Notes: generated by a model from the sequence alone, not told the origin. A stretch of DNA of 64,000 nt from Brevibacillus sp042683565 (GCF_042683565.1 NZ_JBHUJW010000001.1:1-64000), one strand, 5' to 3'; positions 8,540 to 17,763 are shown, numbered from the stretch's first letter. A program made the numbers and translations.

Positions 8540-9193
8540 ATGTTGCAACAGTATAAAACCGTAGCCGGTTACGGCGAGGACGTCATCGTCATCGAGCGTT
8601 CCCGTTTCATCGGCTATGCCAAACGCGTGACGACGGAAGAAGAAGCTGCCGCCTTCATCGCGATGATCAAAAAGAAGCACTGGGACGCGACTCATAACTG
8701 TTCGGCCTTCGTCATCGGAGAAAACGACCAGATCCAGCGTTCGAGCGACGATGGCGAGCCGAGCGGAACGGCGGGCAAGCCTATCCTGGAATGTATCAAA
8801 AAAAATGGCGTGAAAGATACGGTGGTCGTCGTGACGCGCTACTTCGGGGGGATCAAACTCGGAGCCGGCGGTCTGGTCCGGGCCTACACGGCTGGGGCTG
8901 TCATTGCCCTGAAGGCTGCGAAGATCGTGGTGCATACTTTGCACCAAAAAATTTCTGTGGACGTGGACTATCATTGGTGGGGCAAGGTCGAAAACGAGCT
9001 GCGGCTGACCGGACAGCGGGTCGTAGGGACAGACTATACGGATCGCGTCACCGCCCATGTGCTGATTCCGGATGGGCAGCAGGACGATTTTATCGCCGGC
9101 ATGATCGACTTGACCAATGGGCAGGCGAAGATTGCGCGGGGGGAGAAAGAGTATGTAGAGGTTCCCGTGGAAGCGGTCGGGGATGAGGAATAG
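8540..9193 (+). CDS. yvyE: YigZ/IMPACT family protein
   Basis: 217 aa, ATG preceded by TTGAGGTG. Members of this family (YvyE in Bacillus, YigZ in E. coli, IMPACT in eukaryotes) are cytoplasmic proteins of uncertain role, linked to translation control in eukaryotes. The family signature is plain: GEPSGTAGKPIL at about residues 73-84, then the VVTRYFGGIKLGAGGLVRAY block at about 96-115. The C-terminal half looks like the small EF-G-like second domain. Length is normal for the family. It stands alone on the plus strand, followed after 89 bp by the coiled-coil gene. Confidence 0.9.
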   Translation: MLQQYKTVAGYGEDVIVIERSRFIGYAKRVTTEEEAAAFIAMIKKKHWDATHNCSAFVIGENDQIQRSSDDGEPSGTAGKPILECIKKNGVKDTVVVVTRYFGGIKLGAGGLVRAYTAGAVIALKAAKIVVHTLHQKISVDVDYHWWGKVENELRLTGQRVVGTDYTDRVTAHVLIPDGQQDDFIAGMIDLTNGQAKIARGEKEYVEVPVEAVGDEE

Positions 9194-9282
9194 CTTTGCT
9201 TGCGGGTGAATTTGTCTTTCGTTACGATGTTCTTGACAGGAGTATCTTCTCAAGTGCGTATACTCATTAGGGGGGCGTCTTT

Positions 9283-9960
9283 GTGGGGAAATCGTTGGAG
9301 GACTTGTTTGACAAGCTGGAGGAGTTTCAAGGACAGTTGGGGAAACAGCTGGAACGGATGGACGAGCGATTGGGCAGGGTTGAGGAGAAGCTGGATAAAG
9401 TTGAGGTGCGATTGGGCAGGGTCGAGGAGCGACTGGATAAGGTCGAGGGGCGTTTGAGTGCAGTCGAGGAGCAAATGGATAAGGTCGAGGGACGTTTGAG
9501 TGCACTCGAGGAGCAGATGGATAAGGTCGAGGGACGTTTGAGTGTAGTCGAGGAGCAGATGGATAAGGTCGAGGGACGTTTGAGTGCACTCGAGGAGCAG
9601 ATGGATAAGGTCGAGGGACGTTTGAGTGCAGTCGAAGGGCAGCTGGATGAGGTCAAAGGACGCTTGGGTGCAGTCGAAGGGCAGCTGGATAAGGTCGAGA
9701 AGCGACTGGACAAGGCCGAGGGGCGATTGGATCAACAGCAGGTACTCCTGCATCGCGTAGAAGAAATGACTGCTGACCTGATTCAAAAGGTGGGATATAC
9801 CAGCAAGCGTTTTGACGACTTCCATGCGGACTTCCGCGAGCTGCACTCCCAGGAACAACTTATGCAAAAGTCGATCAACTTCCTCGATACAAAGGTCTGG
9901 GAACACGAAAAGCAGCTGTTTCTCATGCGCGAGCGGATGGATACTTATGAAAAAAGCTGA
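9283..9960 (+). CDS. Coiled-coil repeat protein of unknown function
   Basis: 225 aa, GTG start with a GGGGGG run seven nt upstream. From residue 5 to about 150 the protein is one uninterrupted heptad pattern, made of 14-residue units of the type MDKVEGRLSALEEQ. The tail (about 150-225) is also helical but not repeated, rich in Gln, Phe and His. No signal peptide or membrane segment is visible, so it is probably a cytoplasmic rod. The repeats are nearly identical at DNA level, so copy number may vary between strains. I do not recognise a function. It ends inside the left arm of a terminator. Confidence 0.7.
   Translation: MGKSLEDLFDKLEEFQGQLGKQLERMDERLGRVEEKLDKVEVRLGRVEERLDKVEGRLSAVEEQMDKVEGRLSALEEQMDKVEGRLSVVEEQMDKVEGRLSALEEQMDKVEGRLSAVEGQLDEVKGRLGAVEGQLDKVEKRLDKAEGRLDQQQVLLHRVEEMTADLIQKVGYTSKRFDDFHADFRELHSQEQLMQKSINFLDTKVWEHEKQLFLMRERMDTYEKS
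9367..9720 (+). repeat. Tandem 42-bp repeats in the coiled-coil gene
   Basis: About eight units of 42 bp, each coding 14 residues (two heptads). The five central copies (about 9455-9650) are nearly identical in DNA, and the outer copies are degenerate. This suggests recent unit expansion by slippage or recombination. Confidence 0.8.
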
Positions 9961-9986
9961 AGAGGCAAATGACCTCTTCAGCTTTT
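9952..9986. terminator. Bidirectional terminator
   Basis: Perfect 14-bp stem (9952-9965 with 9973-9986) and a 7-nt loop. A and T runs at the two ends let it work in both directions, ending the plus-strand coiled-coil gene and the minus-strand giant SLH gene, whose stop is at 10024. Confidence 0.9.
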
Positions 9987-10023
9987 CTACTATTATATAG
10001 GCTATATAGGCGAAACCCCAGCG

Positions 10024-13000
10024 CTATTGTTTTGGAAGTTTTTTGAGCTGCTGCATGATGCGAAGGGTGATAACCGCCATTTCGGCGCGAGTCAGGTCGC
10101 CTTTGGGATTGAATCGATACGTTGGTTTTTTGGCTGTTGTATCGTTTGGTATACCGTTCATGATCTTGGCCTTGGTAATCGCCAATACGGATGGTGCCGC
10201 ATAGTAGCCGGTCTGTTGTCCATCAGTGAACATTTTGCCCAGTGACAGAGCTGCTGCCTCCGGAGTCCCCAGCTTGAGATTCAGTGCACGCGCCATGATA
10301 ATCGCTGCTTCTTCCCTCGTCAACGGATCGTCCGGGAAGAAAGCACGCGTGTCTTTTCCGCGAATAATACCCGCCCGTGCAGCCGTCTCAATATATTTGT
10401 ACTGGTAGTTCCAGTCATCGTCGCTAGGACGGACATCTGTAAAGGTTGGTTCAGCCGGATTGTTTTCGTTGTTGTCTTCATACGGTCCGGCGTTGATCGG
10501 CAAATCCAGCGCTTTTACCATCATCGTCGCAAATTCGCCGCGCGTAATCTTCAATTCGGTACCAAAGCCGCTGCCAGGGGCATCGTTCATAATCCCTTTG
10601 GCATACAACGTCTCGATTGCATCGCGGGCAAACGGATGAGTGATGACATCCGAGAACGTTTCCCTGGTCTTCATCACCAAGTAGTAACCGAAGCCTTTGA
10701 ACGGCACGGTTATCGTCTTTTTGCCGGTGTTGACTACACCGCCAAGGTTCGTCCACTCGTCCCCGTTATTGTAGAACACGGTCAGGATGTTGTTTGCCGC
10801 GTTCACGATGGAACTGTCGTACTTGATCGTGACCGTTCCCACTTTGCTAGGAACCAGGTTGTCTTTCCAACGCTTGATAAACGGCTTCATCTCAACATTA
10901 TTTACGGTCCCGTCAAAATACGGATCACGGCCACCCGGTTGCCTGTCATCGTCACCCTCTGCGCTGCCCGGCTCCGAGTTCCCTGCATCCACGTAATAAA
11001 GGGGGCTTGCATAGTTGAAATCCGAAGAAATGCGCAGAAGATCTTCCATGTCGTCTTTCAGATCGTCGTCATCCAAAGAGATTCGACCGTTGGTACGGTC
11101 TGCAATCCCGAAGTAGAGCGGAACATCCGTGAAAATGTCTGTGGAAGGCATATTGATTTCCGACCCGACACGGTTGTTGGATGGTGCGAGCAGAACCGTT
11201 CCGGAAGGGAATTTCAGCTCGAATGCTTTCTCAAATACGCTGAACGCTGTCTTCTTGCCGAAAACATCCCTGCTTTCCGCCCCGCCTACTGCCGAGTTGA
11301 TATTGTAAATCTTGATTTCGCCATTTTGGCTGTTTGAACCAAACATTACCGTAAACTTGATGGTGTTTAACCCCGGTTTCAATGAAACATTGGATTCAAA
11401 CACGTAGTACGTTTCAGGAACCAGTTTCCCTGTATCCGGATCGTATTTGAAATCCGGATCGTTCGTGTTGTACGCAACCGCTTCGGTTTTTCCGAACAAT
11501 ACTTTGGTCGCCTTTTCCGCAAAAACCTTGATTGGCACGGAGTTGGTATTTACCGTGACATACGGTGCATTTTGCGATTTTGTCGGAGAAATGACCGTCC
11601 ACGCCTGTGTATCCTGATCAATGCTGAATGTTTGGCGCGTTGCGATCGAGCCTTGTACGATTTCAATCTGATAGCTGGTTCTTCCGCCTTTGGTGAGAGT
11701 CAACGGGAACAGCTTCAGCCGGTTTTCCAACTCGTCGCTGTTGAGTCCCATGTCCCCGCTCAATTCTCCTATCAGATCATCTCCGTAGTTGTCCGTACCC
11801 ATTTGAGCCTTAAAAGAGAATTTGTTGTTGATATCTTGCGCTTCCGAGAAGGTGCTGTCATCGAAAATCGGCCCCAGGTCAGAAGTGTTGCCTTTGATTG
11901 CTGCATCACGCGCTTTGATGTAATCGGAGTCATTGTTCAAGAAATCCCAGTCACCGGATGGATCGGTCAATTTGTATTTGGCGATCAGGTTTCCGTCTTT
12001 CGTGATGTTGACAATAGCCCCTGGCTCTACGTTCGCCACATTAAAGGAGACCTCGCTCAGGAAGAGGGCCGATGTTTTGTATGCTTCATCAGAGGAGTTC
12101 TTCTCCAGCTCCACATCGTCTTTCCCCTGAACAACCTTCAGTTTTACATCCTGGATTTTCGGAGTTTTCTCCGTGTTGTATATGATGTTGTAGGTGAACT
12201 TCACATTCGGGTCGTCGAGCAGTTCAAAGACAAGGGAGTTGCTGCCCTGCTTGAAAATCCACGAACCGCTATTCACAAATTGATTTTTGTTTACTTCAAA
12301 CGGAATGATGTTGTCTGTCGTATTCGGGTCCGGTGAAAGAGCGAAGTTGACCGGGCTGCCATTCAACGTAACCTTCATATTCGACGTTGTCAGCTTGTAG
12401 TTGTAAATGTTCCCTTTAAATCTGTCGTTGTCCACTACAAAATTGGAAACGCTAGGATCTGTAATCTCCAACGTGCTGTCAATGACTTTGTCTTGTCCAG
12501 ATGCAGTGTAGTAAAACAGCAACGATGGAACCACTTCAGGTTTCAGCTTGAACGAGATTTGCTTGTCATCCGTGTCATCCGATGGTGTCGAGTTGTTGAA
12601 CTTCACTTTGACATTCGTCTCGTTGGATGGCAGCTTTAAAAATTCAAATACTGCCATCGGATCACTTGTGCTATCCGCATCCATGTTTGGATCGATCGCC
12701 TCATCATTGGTAAAAGACAGTACATAGTCATTACCGGCACCTTCTTTGATGGGCGTGAGGCTGTTGTTAAAGTAGACTTCGTAATCGGACTTGGCAGTGC
12801 TCATGTTAAACGTTTCAATTGCCACCTTGGCTGGCAAAACATTTACCACATTGACGCTGCCATCTGTCTTGATCGGGAATCGCAGCGTAGGGCTTGAGAT
12901 GTCCGTAACCGTCCCGAAGCGTTTCCCGTTCTGGCTTTTGAAGACAATCTGATAAGGGAAGTTCGCCACCGTCGATTCCGTCACAATATTTGTCAATGTT

Positions 13001-15219
13001 GAAGCATCGTATTTCTGCGTTTCATACTTCAACACCGTCTCATATACGCCGTCTTCATCGAAATCCGCATCATCCAGAGTCGCTTTAACGTCGTAGAGCC
13101 TATACTCTGAAGAAATCGTACTATTGGCAATCGGGGTAAAGGTAACACCCGTTCCCTGAATATCATCCGATGCTGCCGAAGTATCGCGCCTGTCCAACGT
13201 AACCGTAAGTGAATTTTTCGGGGTAACGTCCACTTCTTGCGCATTGCTTACGTTCCCAGCTGCATCAGATGCCGTAACCGAAAGCACATCCCCGACTCTT
13301 TGCGGCGTAATGACTACAGTAAAGTTACCTGCAGCATCCGGCGTTGCAGAGCCAAGTACCACGGCACCTCTTTTTACTGTAACAGTTGTCACTCCGTCTG
13401 CAGGCAGTACATTGCCGGAGATGGTTGTGGCGCTGTTGTCAATAGACGCAGGCAATCCGGTCGGTGCAGCAGGAGCTGTCGTGTCCGGAGTGGAAACAAC
13501 AGGCGCTACCGCAACCGTAATATCGGTTCCCGCACTTTCATTCGGTGGTGCAGCAGTATCTGCCGCTTTTACTGTAAGAGTGGTTCCCGCTGCCTGGGAG
13601 CTGATCGTAACCGAGTAGCTGCCGTCTGCATTTGCAGTCGCGGAACCTAGCGTAATGGCTCCATTATAAACCGTTACATTGGTCCCTGCTTCCGCTATCC
13701 CTGTCACAGCGGTGTCGTCGCTGTCAACAGGATTGACAACCGGAGCGTCCGGAGCGGTCGTGTCTGTCAAACCAGTAGCAGGATCGACCGGAACTGCCAC
13801 AGCCGGGCTTACGTTGCCTGCCGCATCCGTTGCCGTTACGGAAAGCTGGGTGCCTGTCGGCTGTGCTGGAATGGTGACCGAGAAAACCCCGTTTCCTGCT
13901 GTATATGCCGATCCGAGCGCAACCGCGCCTCGCTTGACTGTAACGGCAGATCCCGCTTCCGCCGTACCAGTTACAGCCAGGCTGTTATCTTTTACCTGGG
14001 CTACAACTGGAGCGGGAGGAGGCGTAGTGTCAGCTGCTGCATTTACCGTAACATTTGTGGCGGAGCTTACGTTTCCAGATGCGTCTTTTGCTGTTACGGA
14101 AAGCGTTTCTCCTGCCGGCTGGGCAGTGATCGTTACCGAGTAGCTGCCATCAGGACCTGCAGCCGCTGAAGTGCCGAGCGTCGCCGCACCTTTTTTTACC
14201 GTTACCGTAGCGCCTGCTTCTGTCGTTCCTGTCACGGTCGTGCTGCTACTGTTGACCGGACTCACCAGCGGAGCATCCGGTGCGACAGTGTCCTTGACGG
14301 TGGAGTCCAGAACGGTGGCTCCTGGTTGAAGCTTGATCAACAGTTTCCCTGTGATCTCAAAATCATTTCCAGCTACAGTCTGGACGAGTTCATTTTTCGC
14401 TGGAGGGATCAGGCTGATCTTTGTTTCCGGGTTGCCCGTCGTTATCTCTGTTATTTTCACGTCGTAAAACTGGTCGGAGGTTCCCTGCACATTGCTCTTC
14501 GGGATAACCAGCACGTTGCGGTTGATCAACGCGACTTCCTTGTTTTGGCTGTAGGCGTGAATGTCAATATTGTTGAGCCCGATCTGGGTTTCGAGATCAA
14601 CGGAGAAATTTCCGGATGTGTTGACATCGTCACTGAACGTTTTCCCCGTCGTTTTGTTGATCGCCACGATATTATCGGCGTTATTCGCCTTCCCCGAAAG
14701 AGCCAGGGTCAAGTTGCGCGTCGAAGTTACTTCCACGATGGTCGGATCGGATTCCAAAAACACGCTGTTCAACTTCAGATTGGAAATCAGCGGCGTATTG
14801 TTGTACTGCACATACAGACTGACCAGGTCAGTCGTCGTGTTTCCATTTTTTTCATAAAACGAAATCTTGTTTACCCCTGGCGTCAGGCTGATATTGTCAA
14901 AGGTAAACGTCCGCGTAACCGTATCCAGCTTCGGCTTGATGCTGCTTGTGTCAGATGGCTGCGTGCCATTGAGCGTGGATACGGTATAACGCAGGTCATC
15001 CCCATTGATGTCCAGTCCATACGTCCCCTGCAGGGTAAGCGTAGGCGAATAATAAATATGGGGATTCGTAGCAGATGTTGAGTTGCTGAATCCGATCAGT
15101 GTAATTCCGCCGGCGGCATGTGCGATGCCTGCTCCGAACGGCAGCACGGCTGTCACGAGCAACAAAAAAGAAAGCACGGCTGAAATCCATGACTTGTTAC
15201 CAAAAATTCTTCCAGGCAC
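10024..15219 (-). CDS. Giant Ig-like repeat and SLH-domain surface protein
   Basis: 1731 aa, GTG start with GAGGTG six nt upstream. Signal peptide of about 35 residues ending AHA. An N-terminal region of about 300 residues is followed by about five tandem Ig-like repeats of 75-90 residues (about 310-665), each with a VTGTAEAGSAVTVKRG-like core and a SVTATDAAGNVS-like end. A long central region of beta-rich character (about 665-1550) is followed by three C-terminal SLH domains (about 1555-1731) with TRGEFATMMVKAL-, TREEAAIIMARAL- and TRAEMAVITLRIM-type signatures. It should be secreted and anchored to wall polymer by its C-terminus. The Ig-like array suggests an extended stalk, possibly an adhesin. 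It has its own terminator and probable promoter, so it is likely monocistronic. The exact function is unknown. Confidence 0.85.
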   Translation of the reverse strand: MPGRIFGNKSWISAVLSFLLLVTAVLPFGAGIAHAAGGITLIGFSNSTSATNPHIYYSPTLTLQGTYGLDINGDDLRYTVSTLNGTQPSDTSSIKPKLDTVTRTFTFDNISLTPGVNKISFYEKNGNTTTDLVSLYVQYNNTPLISNLKLNSVFLESDPTIVEVTSTRNLTLALSGKANNADNIVAINKTTGKTFSDDVNTSGNFSVDLETQIGLNNIDIHAYSQNKEVALINRNVLVIPKSNVQGTSDQFYDVKITEITTGNPETKISLIPPAKNELVQTVAGNDFEITGKLLIKLQPGATVLDSTVKDTVAPDAPLVSPVNSSSTTVTGTTEAGATVTVKKGAATLGTSAAAGPDGSYSVTITAQPAGETLSVTAKDASGNVSSATNVTVNAAADTTPPPAPVVAQVKDNSLAVTGTAEAGSAVTVKRGAVALGSAYTAGNGVFSVTIPAQPTGTQLSVTATDAAGNVSPAVAVPVDPATGLTDTTAPDAPVVNPVDSDDTAVTGIAEAGTNVTVYNGAITLGSATANADGSYSVTISSQAAGTTLTVKAADTAAPPNESAGTDITVAVAPVVSTPDTTAPAAPTGLPASIDNSATTISGNVLPADGVTTVTVKRGAVVLGSATPDAAGNFTVVITPQRVGDVLSVTASDAAGNVSNAQEVDVTPKNSLTVTLDRRDTSAASDDIQGTGVTFTPIANSTISSEYRLYDVKATLDDADFDEDGVYETVLKYETQKYDASTLTNIVTESTVANFPYQIVFKSQNGKRFGTVTDISSPTLRFPIKTDGSVNVVNVLPAKVAIETFNMSTAKSDYEVYFNNSLTPIKEGAGNDYVLSFTNDEAIDPNMDADSTSDPMAVFEFLKLPSNETNVKVKFNNSTPSDDTDDKQISFKLKPEVVPSLLFYYTASGQDKVIDSTLEITDPSVSNFVVDNDRFKGNIYNYKLTTSNMKVTLNGSPVNFALSPDPNTTDNIIPFEVNKNQFVNSGSWIFKQGSNSLVFELLDDPNVKFTYNIIYNTEKTPKIQDVKLKVVQGKDDVELEKNSSDEAYKTSALFLSEVSFNVANVEPGAIVNITKDGNLIAKYKLTDPSGDWDFLNNDSDYIKARDAAIKGNTSDLGPIFDDSTFSEAQDINNKFSFKAQMGTDNYGDDLIGELSGDMGLNSDELENRLKLFPLTLTKGGRTSYQIEIVQGSIATRQTFSIDQDTQAWTVISPTKSQNAPYVTVNTNSVPIKVFAEKATKVLFGKTEAVAYNTNDPDFKYDPDTGKLVPETYYVFESNVSLKPGLNTIKFTVMFGSNSQNGEIKIYNINSAVGGAESRDVFGKKTAFSVFEKAFELKFPSGTVLLAPSNNRVGSEINMPSTDIFTDVPLYFGIADRTNGRISLDDDDLKDDMEDLLRISSDFNYASPLYYVDAGNSEPGSAEGDDDRQPGGRDPYFDGTVNNVEMKPFIKRWKDNLVPSKVGTVTIKYDSSIVNAANNILTVFYNNGDEWTNLGGVVNTGKKTITVPFKGFGYYLVMKTRETFSDVITHPFARDAIETLYAKGIMNDAPGSGFGTELKITRGEFATMMVKALDLPINAGPYEDNNENNPAEPTFTDVRPSDDDWNYQYKYIETAARAGIIRGKDTRAFFPDDPLTREEAAIIMARALNLKLGTPEAAALSLGKMFTDGQQTGYYAAPSVLAITKAKIMNGIPNDTTAKKPTYRFNPKGDLTRAEMAVITLRIMQQLKKLPKQ
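13225..14290 (-). repeat. Tandem Ig-like coding repeats
   Basis: About five repeats of roughly 220-270 bp inside the giant SLH gene. They are clear at protein level and moderately conserved in DNA. Each unit codes one Ig-like domain of the kind found in bacterial adhesins. Confidence 0.7.
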
Positions 15220-15272
15220 TCATTTCACCTCTCCCAAAAAACGTCTGACAATAATTTGTTTCATCCTTTGTT

Positions 15273-15299
15273 ATATCGGTTTTTCTCGGATAAAAGTTA
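15273..15299 (-). promoter_or_regulatory. Possible SigD promoter of the giant SLH gene
   Basis: TAAC (15296-15299), a 15-nt spacer, and ACCGATAT (15273-15280) on the minus strand. The Bacillus SigD consensus is TAAA, 15 nt, GCCGATAT, so 10 of 12 positions match. It lies about 55 bp upstream of the GTG start. Confidence 0.5.
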
Positions 15300-15332
15300 A
15301 GGGAAATCTGTCAATTAGCGACAAATAAAAAA

Positions 15333-15358
15333 GCCTCCGCATTCTCAAATGCAGAGAC
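15333..15358 (-). terminator. Terminator after the TagO-like gene
   Basis: 11-bp stem (15333-15343 with 15348-15358, two G-U pairs on the minus strand), a 4-nt loop, and a T6 run on the minus strand (15327-15332). It is 10 bp past the stop codon. Confidence 0.85.
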
Positions 15359-15368
15359 TCCCAGACTT

Positions 15369-16469
15369 CTAGTTCGTACGCCGCTGTTGCTCGGCATGCT
15401 TGATTTTCAACCGCCGATACGCATTGATCAACGGGCGGTGGCGGCGGCTTACCAGGCCGACGATCTCGGTGCCCAGGTGGGTTGCGATCAGCAGCAGCAC
15501 CATGACGATGATGGTTGTCCATTTTGTCGTCTTGGTGAGCACAATCGCCATCGTACCGAAGAAGACGCTGATCGAGTAGATGGTCAGCACTGTGGAGCGG
15601 TGCGACAGGCCCATGTTGAGCAGACAGTGGTGCAAGTGCCCTTTGTCCGGGCTGGAAATCGGCTTTTTGTTGACAATCCGGCGCACGATGGCAAAGAACG
15701 TGTCCCAGAGCGGAACGCCCAGTACGACGATCGGGATGATGAAGGAAACGAACAGTGCTTCTTTGAATCCCATGATCGACAGGGCGGCCAGATTGAAGCC
15801 CAAAAAGAGCGAACCGGTGTCGCCCATGAACAGGCGGGCCGGGTGAAAGTTGAAGTACAGAAAACCGATGATGGCACCCAGGAGCACAAAACAGTAGGTG
15901 GCGACCTTGTAATCGCCCATGAGCAAGGCCATAATGGCCATCGTCGCCGTGGCGATCGCGGAGACACCTGCGGACAAGCCGTCCAGGCCGTCGATCAGGT
16001 TGACAGCGTTGGTCACACCGACAATCCAGAACATCGTGATCGGGATCGCCAGCCAAAACAGCCAGCCGCTGCTGAAGTCAATGCTGCCGGTATACGGGAG
16101 ATTGACGACTCCGATTTTCAGGCCAAAGGGAACAACCACAAGCGCGGTCGCGACCAGTTGGCCAAGCAGCTTCCATTTCGGGGAGAGCTGGTATTTGTCA
16201 TCCAGCATCCCGACGATCATGACAATGGTACTTCCGATGAAAATCCCCAGCATTTCCCCCATGCTCGAGTACGGCACAAACAGGAAGAACGCGACCAGAT
16301 AGCCCAGGTAAATGGCGAGCCCGCCCATCCGCGGCATGATCCGCGTATGTACCTTGCGCTGGTTCGGCGCATCTACTGCTCCTACCTTGACTGCCAGTTT
16401 TTTCACATAGGGTGTTGCGATAAATGATATGATCAGCGAAGTCAAAAATCCGAGGATTAATGTAGACAT
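15369..16469 (-). CDS. tagO: Undecaprenyl-phosphate N-acetylglucosaminyl-1-phosphate transferase (MraY/WecA family)
   Basis: 366 aa integral membrane enzyme, ATG with GAGGAG upstream. It should transfer an N-acetylhexosamine-1-phosphate (usually GlcNAc) from UDP to undecaprenyl phosphate, the first step of wall teichoic acid or secondary wall polymer synthesis. About ten hydrophobic segments are seen. The family's acidic motifs are present: GMLDDKYQLSPKWK at about 88-101, NAVNLIDGLDGLSAG at about 154-168, and FLYFNFHPARLFMGDTGS at about 204-221, with the cytoplasmic His-rich loop near DKGHLHHCLLNMGLSHR at about 294-310. It is 15 bp downstream of the TagA-like gene, so the two are probably co-transcribed. 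The product probably feeds the polymer that SLH domains bind. Confidence 0.88.
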   Translation of the reverse strand: MSTLILGFLTSLIISFIATPYVKKLAVKVGAVDAPNQRKVHTRIMPRMGGLAIYLGYLVAFFLFVPYSSMGEMLGIFIGSTIVMIVGMLDDKYQLSPKWKLLGQLVATALVVVPFGLKIGVVNLPYTGSIDFSSGWLFWLAIPITMFWIVGVTNAVNLIDGLDGLSAGVSAIATATMAIMALLMGDYKVATYCFVLLGAIIGFLYFNFHPARLFMGDTGSLFLGFNLAALSIMGFKEALFVSFIIPIVVLGVPLWDTFFAIVRRIVNKKPISSPDKGHLHHCLLNMGLSHRSTVLTIYSISVFFGTMAIVLTKTTKWTTIIVMVLLLIATHLGTEIVGLVSRRHRPLINAYRRLKIKHAEQQRRTN

Positions 16470-16484
16470 CGACTGTTCTCCTCT

Positions 16485-17249
16485 CTACGGGTGCATCCGG
16501 GAGCGGCTACTCCATTTTTCTCTCAAGACTGTCAGGACAAACCGCGGAATGGCGAGCTGACGCTTCCAGCGGGATGGCTGGGACAGCAGCCGATAGAACC
16601 ATTCCAGATGCAGTTTTTGCCACATGGCAGGTGCGCGCTTGACTTTCCCGGAAATGACGTCGAAGCTGCCGCCTACCCCCATCATCAGGGAAGCGTTCAA
16701 CTGATCGCGGTACTTGGCCATCCAATACTCCTGCCGCGGCGCCCCCAGCGCCACAAAAAGAAGATGGGGCCGTTTCCCGGCGATTTCCTTCACGATTTGC
16801 TCTTCTTCGTCTTGTCGGAAATATCCGTCCCGATACCCGACGACGCCCGCGCCCGGATAACGCTCGGTCAGCTTCTCGGCTGCCAGGCGGATCACATCCG
16901 GATGCGCTCCCAACAAATATACTCTCCAACGGCGCCGATCCGCTTCGGCCATCAACGCCTCCAGCAGCTCGACCCCCGTAACGCGCTCATAGATCGGCTG
17001 ATTCGTCCATTTGGCCGCGTATACAATTCCGATGCCGTCCGGAACTACATAGGCTTGTTCGACAATGGAGCGAAAGTCCTGGTGCTCTCTCGCCAGCATG
17101 ACGATTTCCGGATTGGCGGTCACGACATGCGTGCGCGCGCCGCTCTCGATCCTGTCGACCATGTATGCGACGCTCTCGCGAAAGCCCCGTGTAGAAAACG
17201 GTACGTCCAATATTTTTGCGACCTGCCTGGTCAATGTTTTCACCTTCAA
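16485..17249 (-). CDS. tagA: WecG/TagA/CpsF family glycosyltransferase
   Basis: 254 aa. In wall teichoic acid synthesis TagA adds ManNAc to the lipid-linked GlcNAc made by TagO, and the neighbouring tagO-like gene supports this. Family motifs: HVVTANPEIVMLARE at about 40-54, a VPDGIGIVYAAKW block near 69-81, and FVALGAPRQEYWMAKYR near 165-181. The frame opens at TTG 17249. The start is uncertain: GTG 17243 and TTG 17234 are also possible, the last having GAAGGTG six nt upstream. UDP-ManNAc could come from the WecB-type epimerase at 52.9 kb. Confidence 0.85.
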   Translation of the reverse strand: MKVKTLTRQVAKILDVPFSTRGFRESVAYMVDRIESGARTHVVTANPEIVMLAREHQDFRSIVEQAYVVPDGIGIVYAAKWTNQPIYERVTGVELLEALMAEADRRRWRVYLLGAHPDVIRLAAEKLTERYPGAGVVGYRDGYFRQDEEEQIVKEIAGKRPHLLFVALGAPRQEYWMAKYRDQLNASLMMGVGGSFDVISGKVKRAPAMWQKLHLEWFYRLLSQPSRWKRQLAIPRFVLTVLREKWSSRSRMHP

Positions 17250-17304
17250 TGCATAAGTTGCCCACTTGCCATTTTACCTGAAAAGAAAGGCACATTCAAT
17301 ACGA

Positions 17305-17763
17305 TCATGAATGTGCCTGAACGCCTGCAGTCAGGGCAAACATCAAACCGCCCTCTGCGACTACCTTGCCATTTACCGATGCCTTCCCGTATCCTTTGCC
17401 GATGGAGCCGCGTACGCGCGTCAGCTCCACGTCGAGCGTCAGCGTGTCGCCGGGCTTGACCTGATCTTTGAAGCGGAACTCGTCGATCCCCGCAAACAGA
17501 CCGATTTTCCCTCTGTTTTCTTCCATGCTCAAAATAGCGACAGCGCCGACCTGCGCCAGAGCTTCCACAATCAGGACACCCGGCATGACCGGATAACCGG
17601 GAAAATGGCCTTGAAAAAACGGCTCGTTGACCGTCACGTTCTTCACGCCGACCGCGCGCTTGCCCTGCTCCAACTCCTCGATCCTGTCCACCAGCAAAAA
17701 CGGGTACCGATGCGGAATAATCTGCTGAATTTGTACAACATCCAAAGGTGCCTTGATTTCCAT
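17305..17763 (-). CDS. fabZ: 3-hydroxyacyl-[acyl-carrier-protein] dehydratase FabZ
   Basis: 152 aa cytoplasmic enzyme of fatty acid elongation; it dehydrates 3-hydroxyacyl-ACP to trans-2-enoyl-ACP. The hot-dog fold signature is complete: the catalytic His lies in HRYPFLLVDRI at about 17-27 and the second half GHFPGYPVMPGVLIVEALAQ at about 52-71 contains the catalytic Glu. Length is normal. ATG start with GGAGTGGTG upstream. It lies next to the wall-polymer genes rather than in a fab operon; the same position near flhP is known in Bacillus (ywpB). Confidence 0.95.
   Translation of the reverse strand: MEIKAPLDVVQIQQIIPHRYPFLLVDRIEELEQGKRAVGVKNVTVNEPFFQGHFPGYPVMPGVLIVEALAQVGAVAILSMEENRGKIGLFAGIDEFRFKDQVKPGDTLTLDVELTRVRGSIGKGYGKASVNGKVVAEGGLMFALTAGVQAHS

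Noticed and set aside
9233..9264. TTGACA and TATACT before the coiled-coil gene
   Set aside because: Both hexamers are good, but the spacer is 20 nt, longer than SigA normally accepts.
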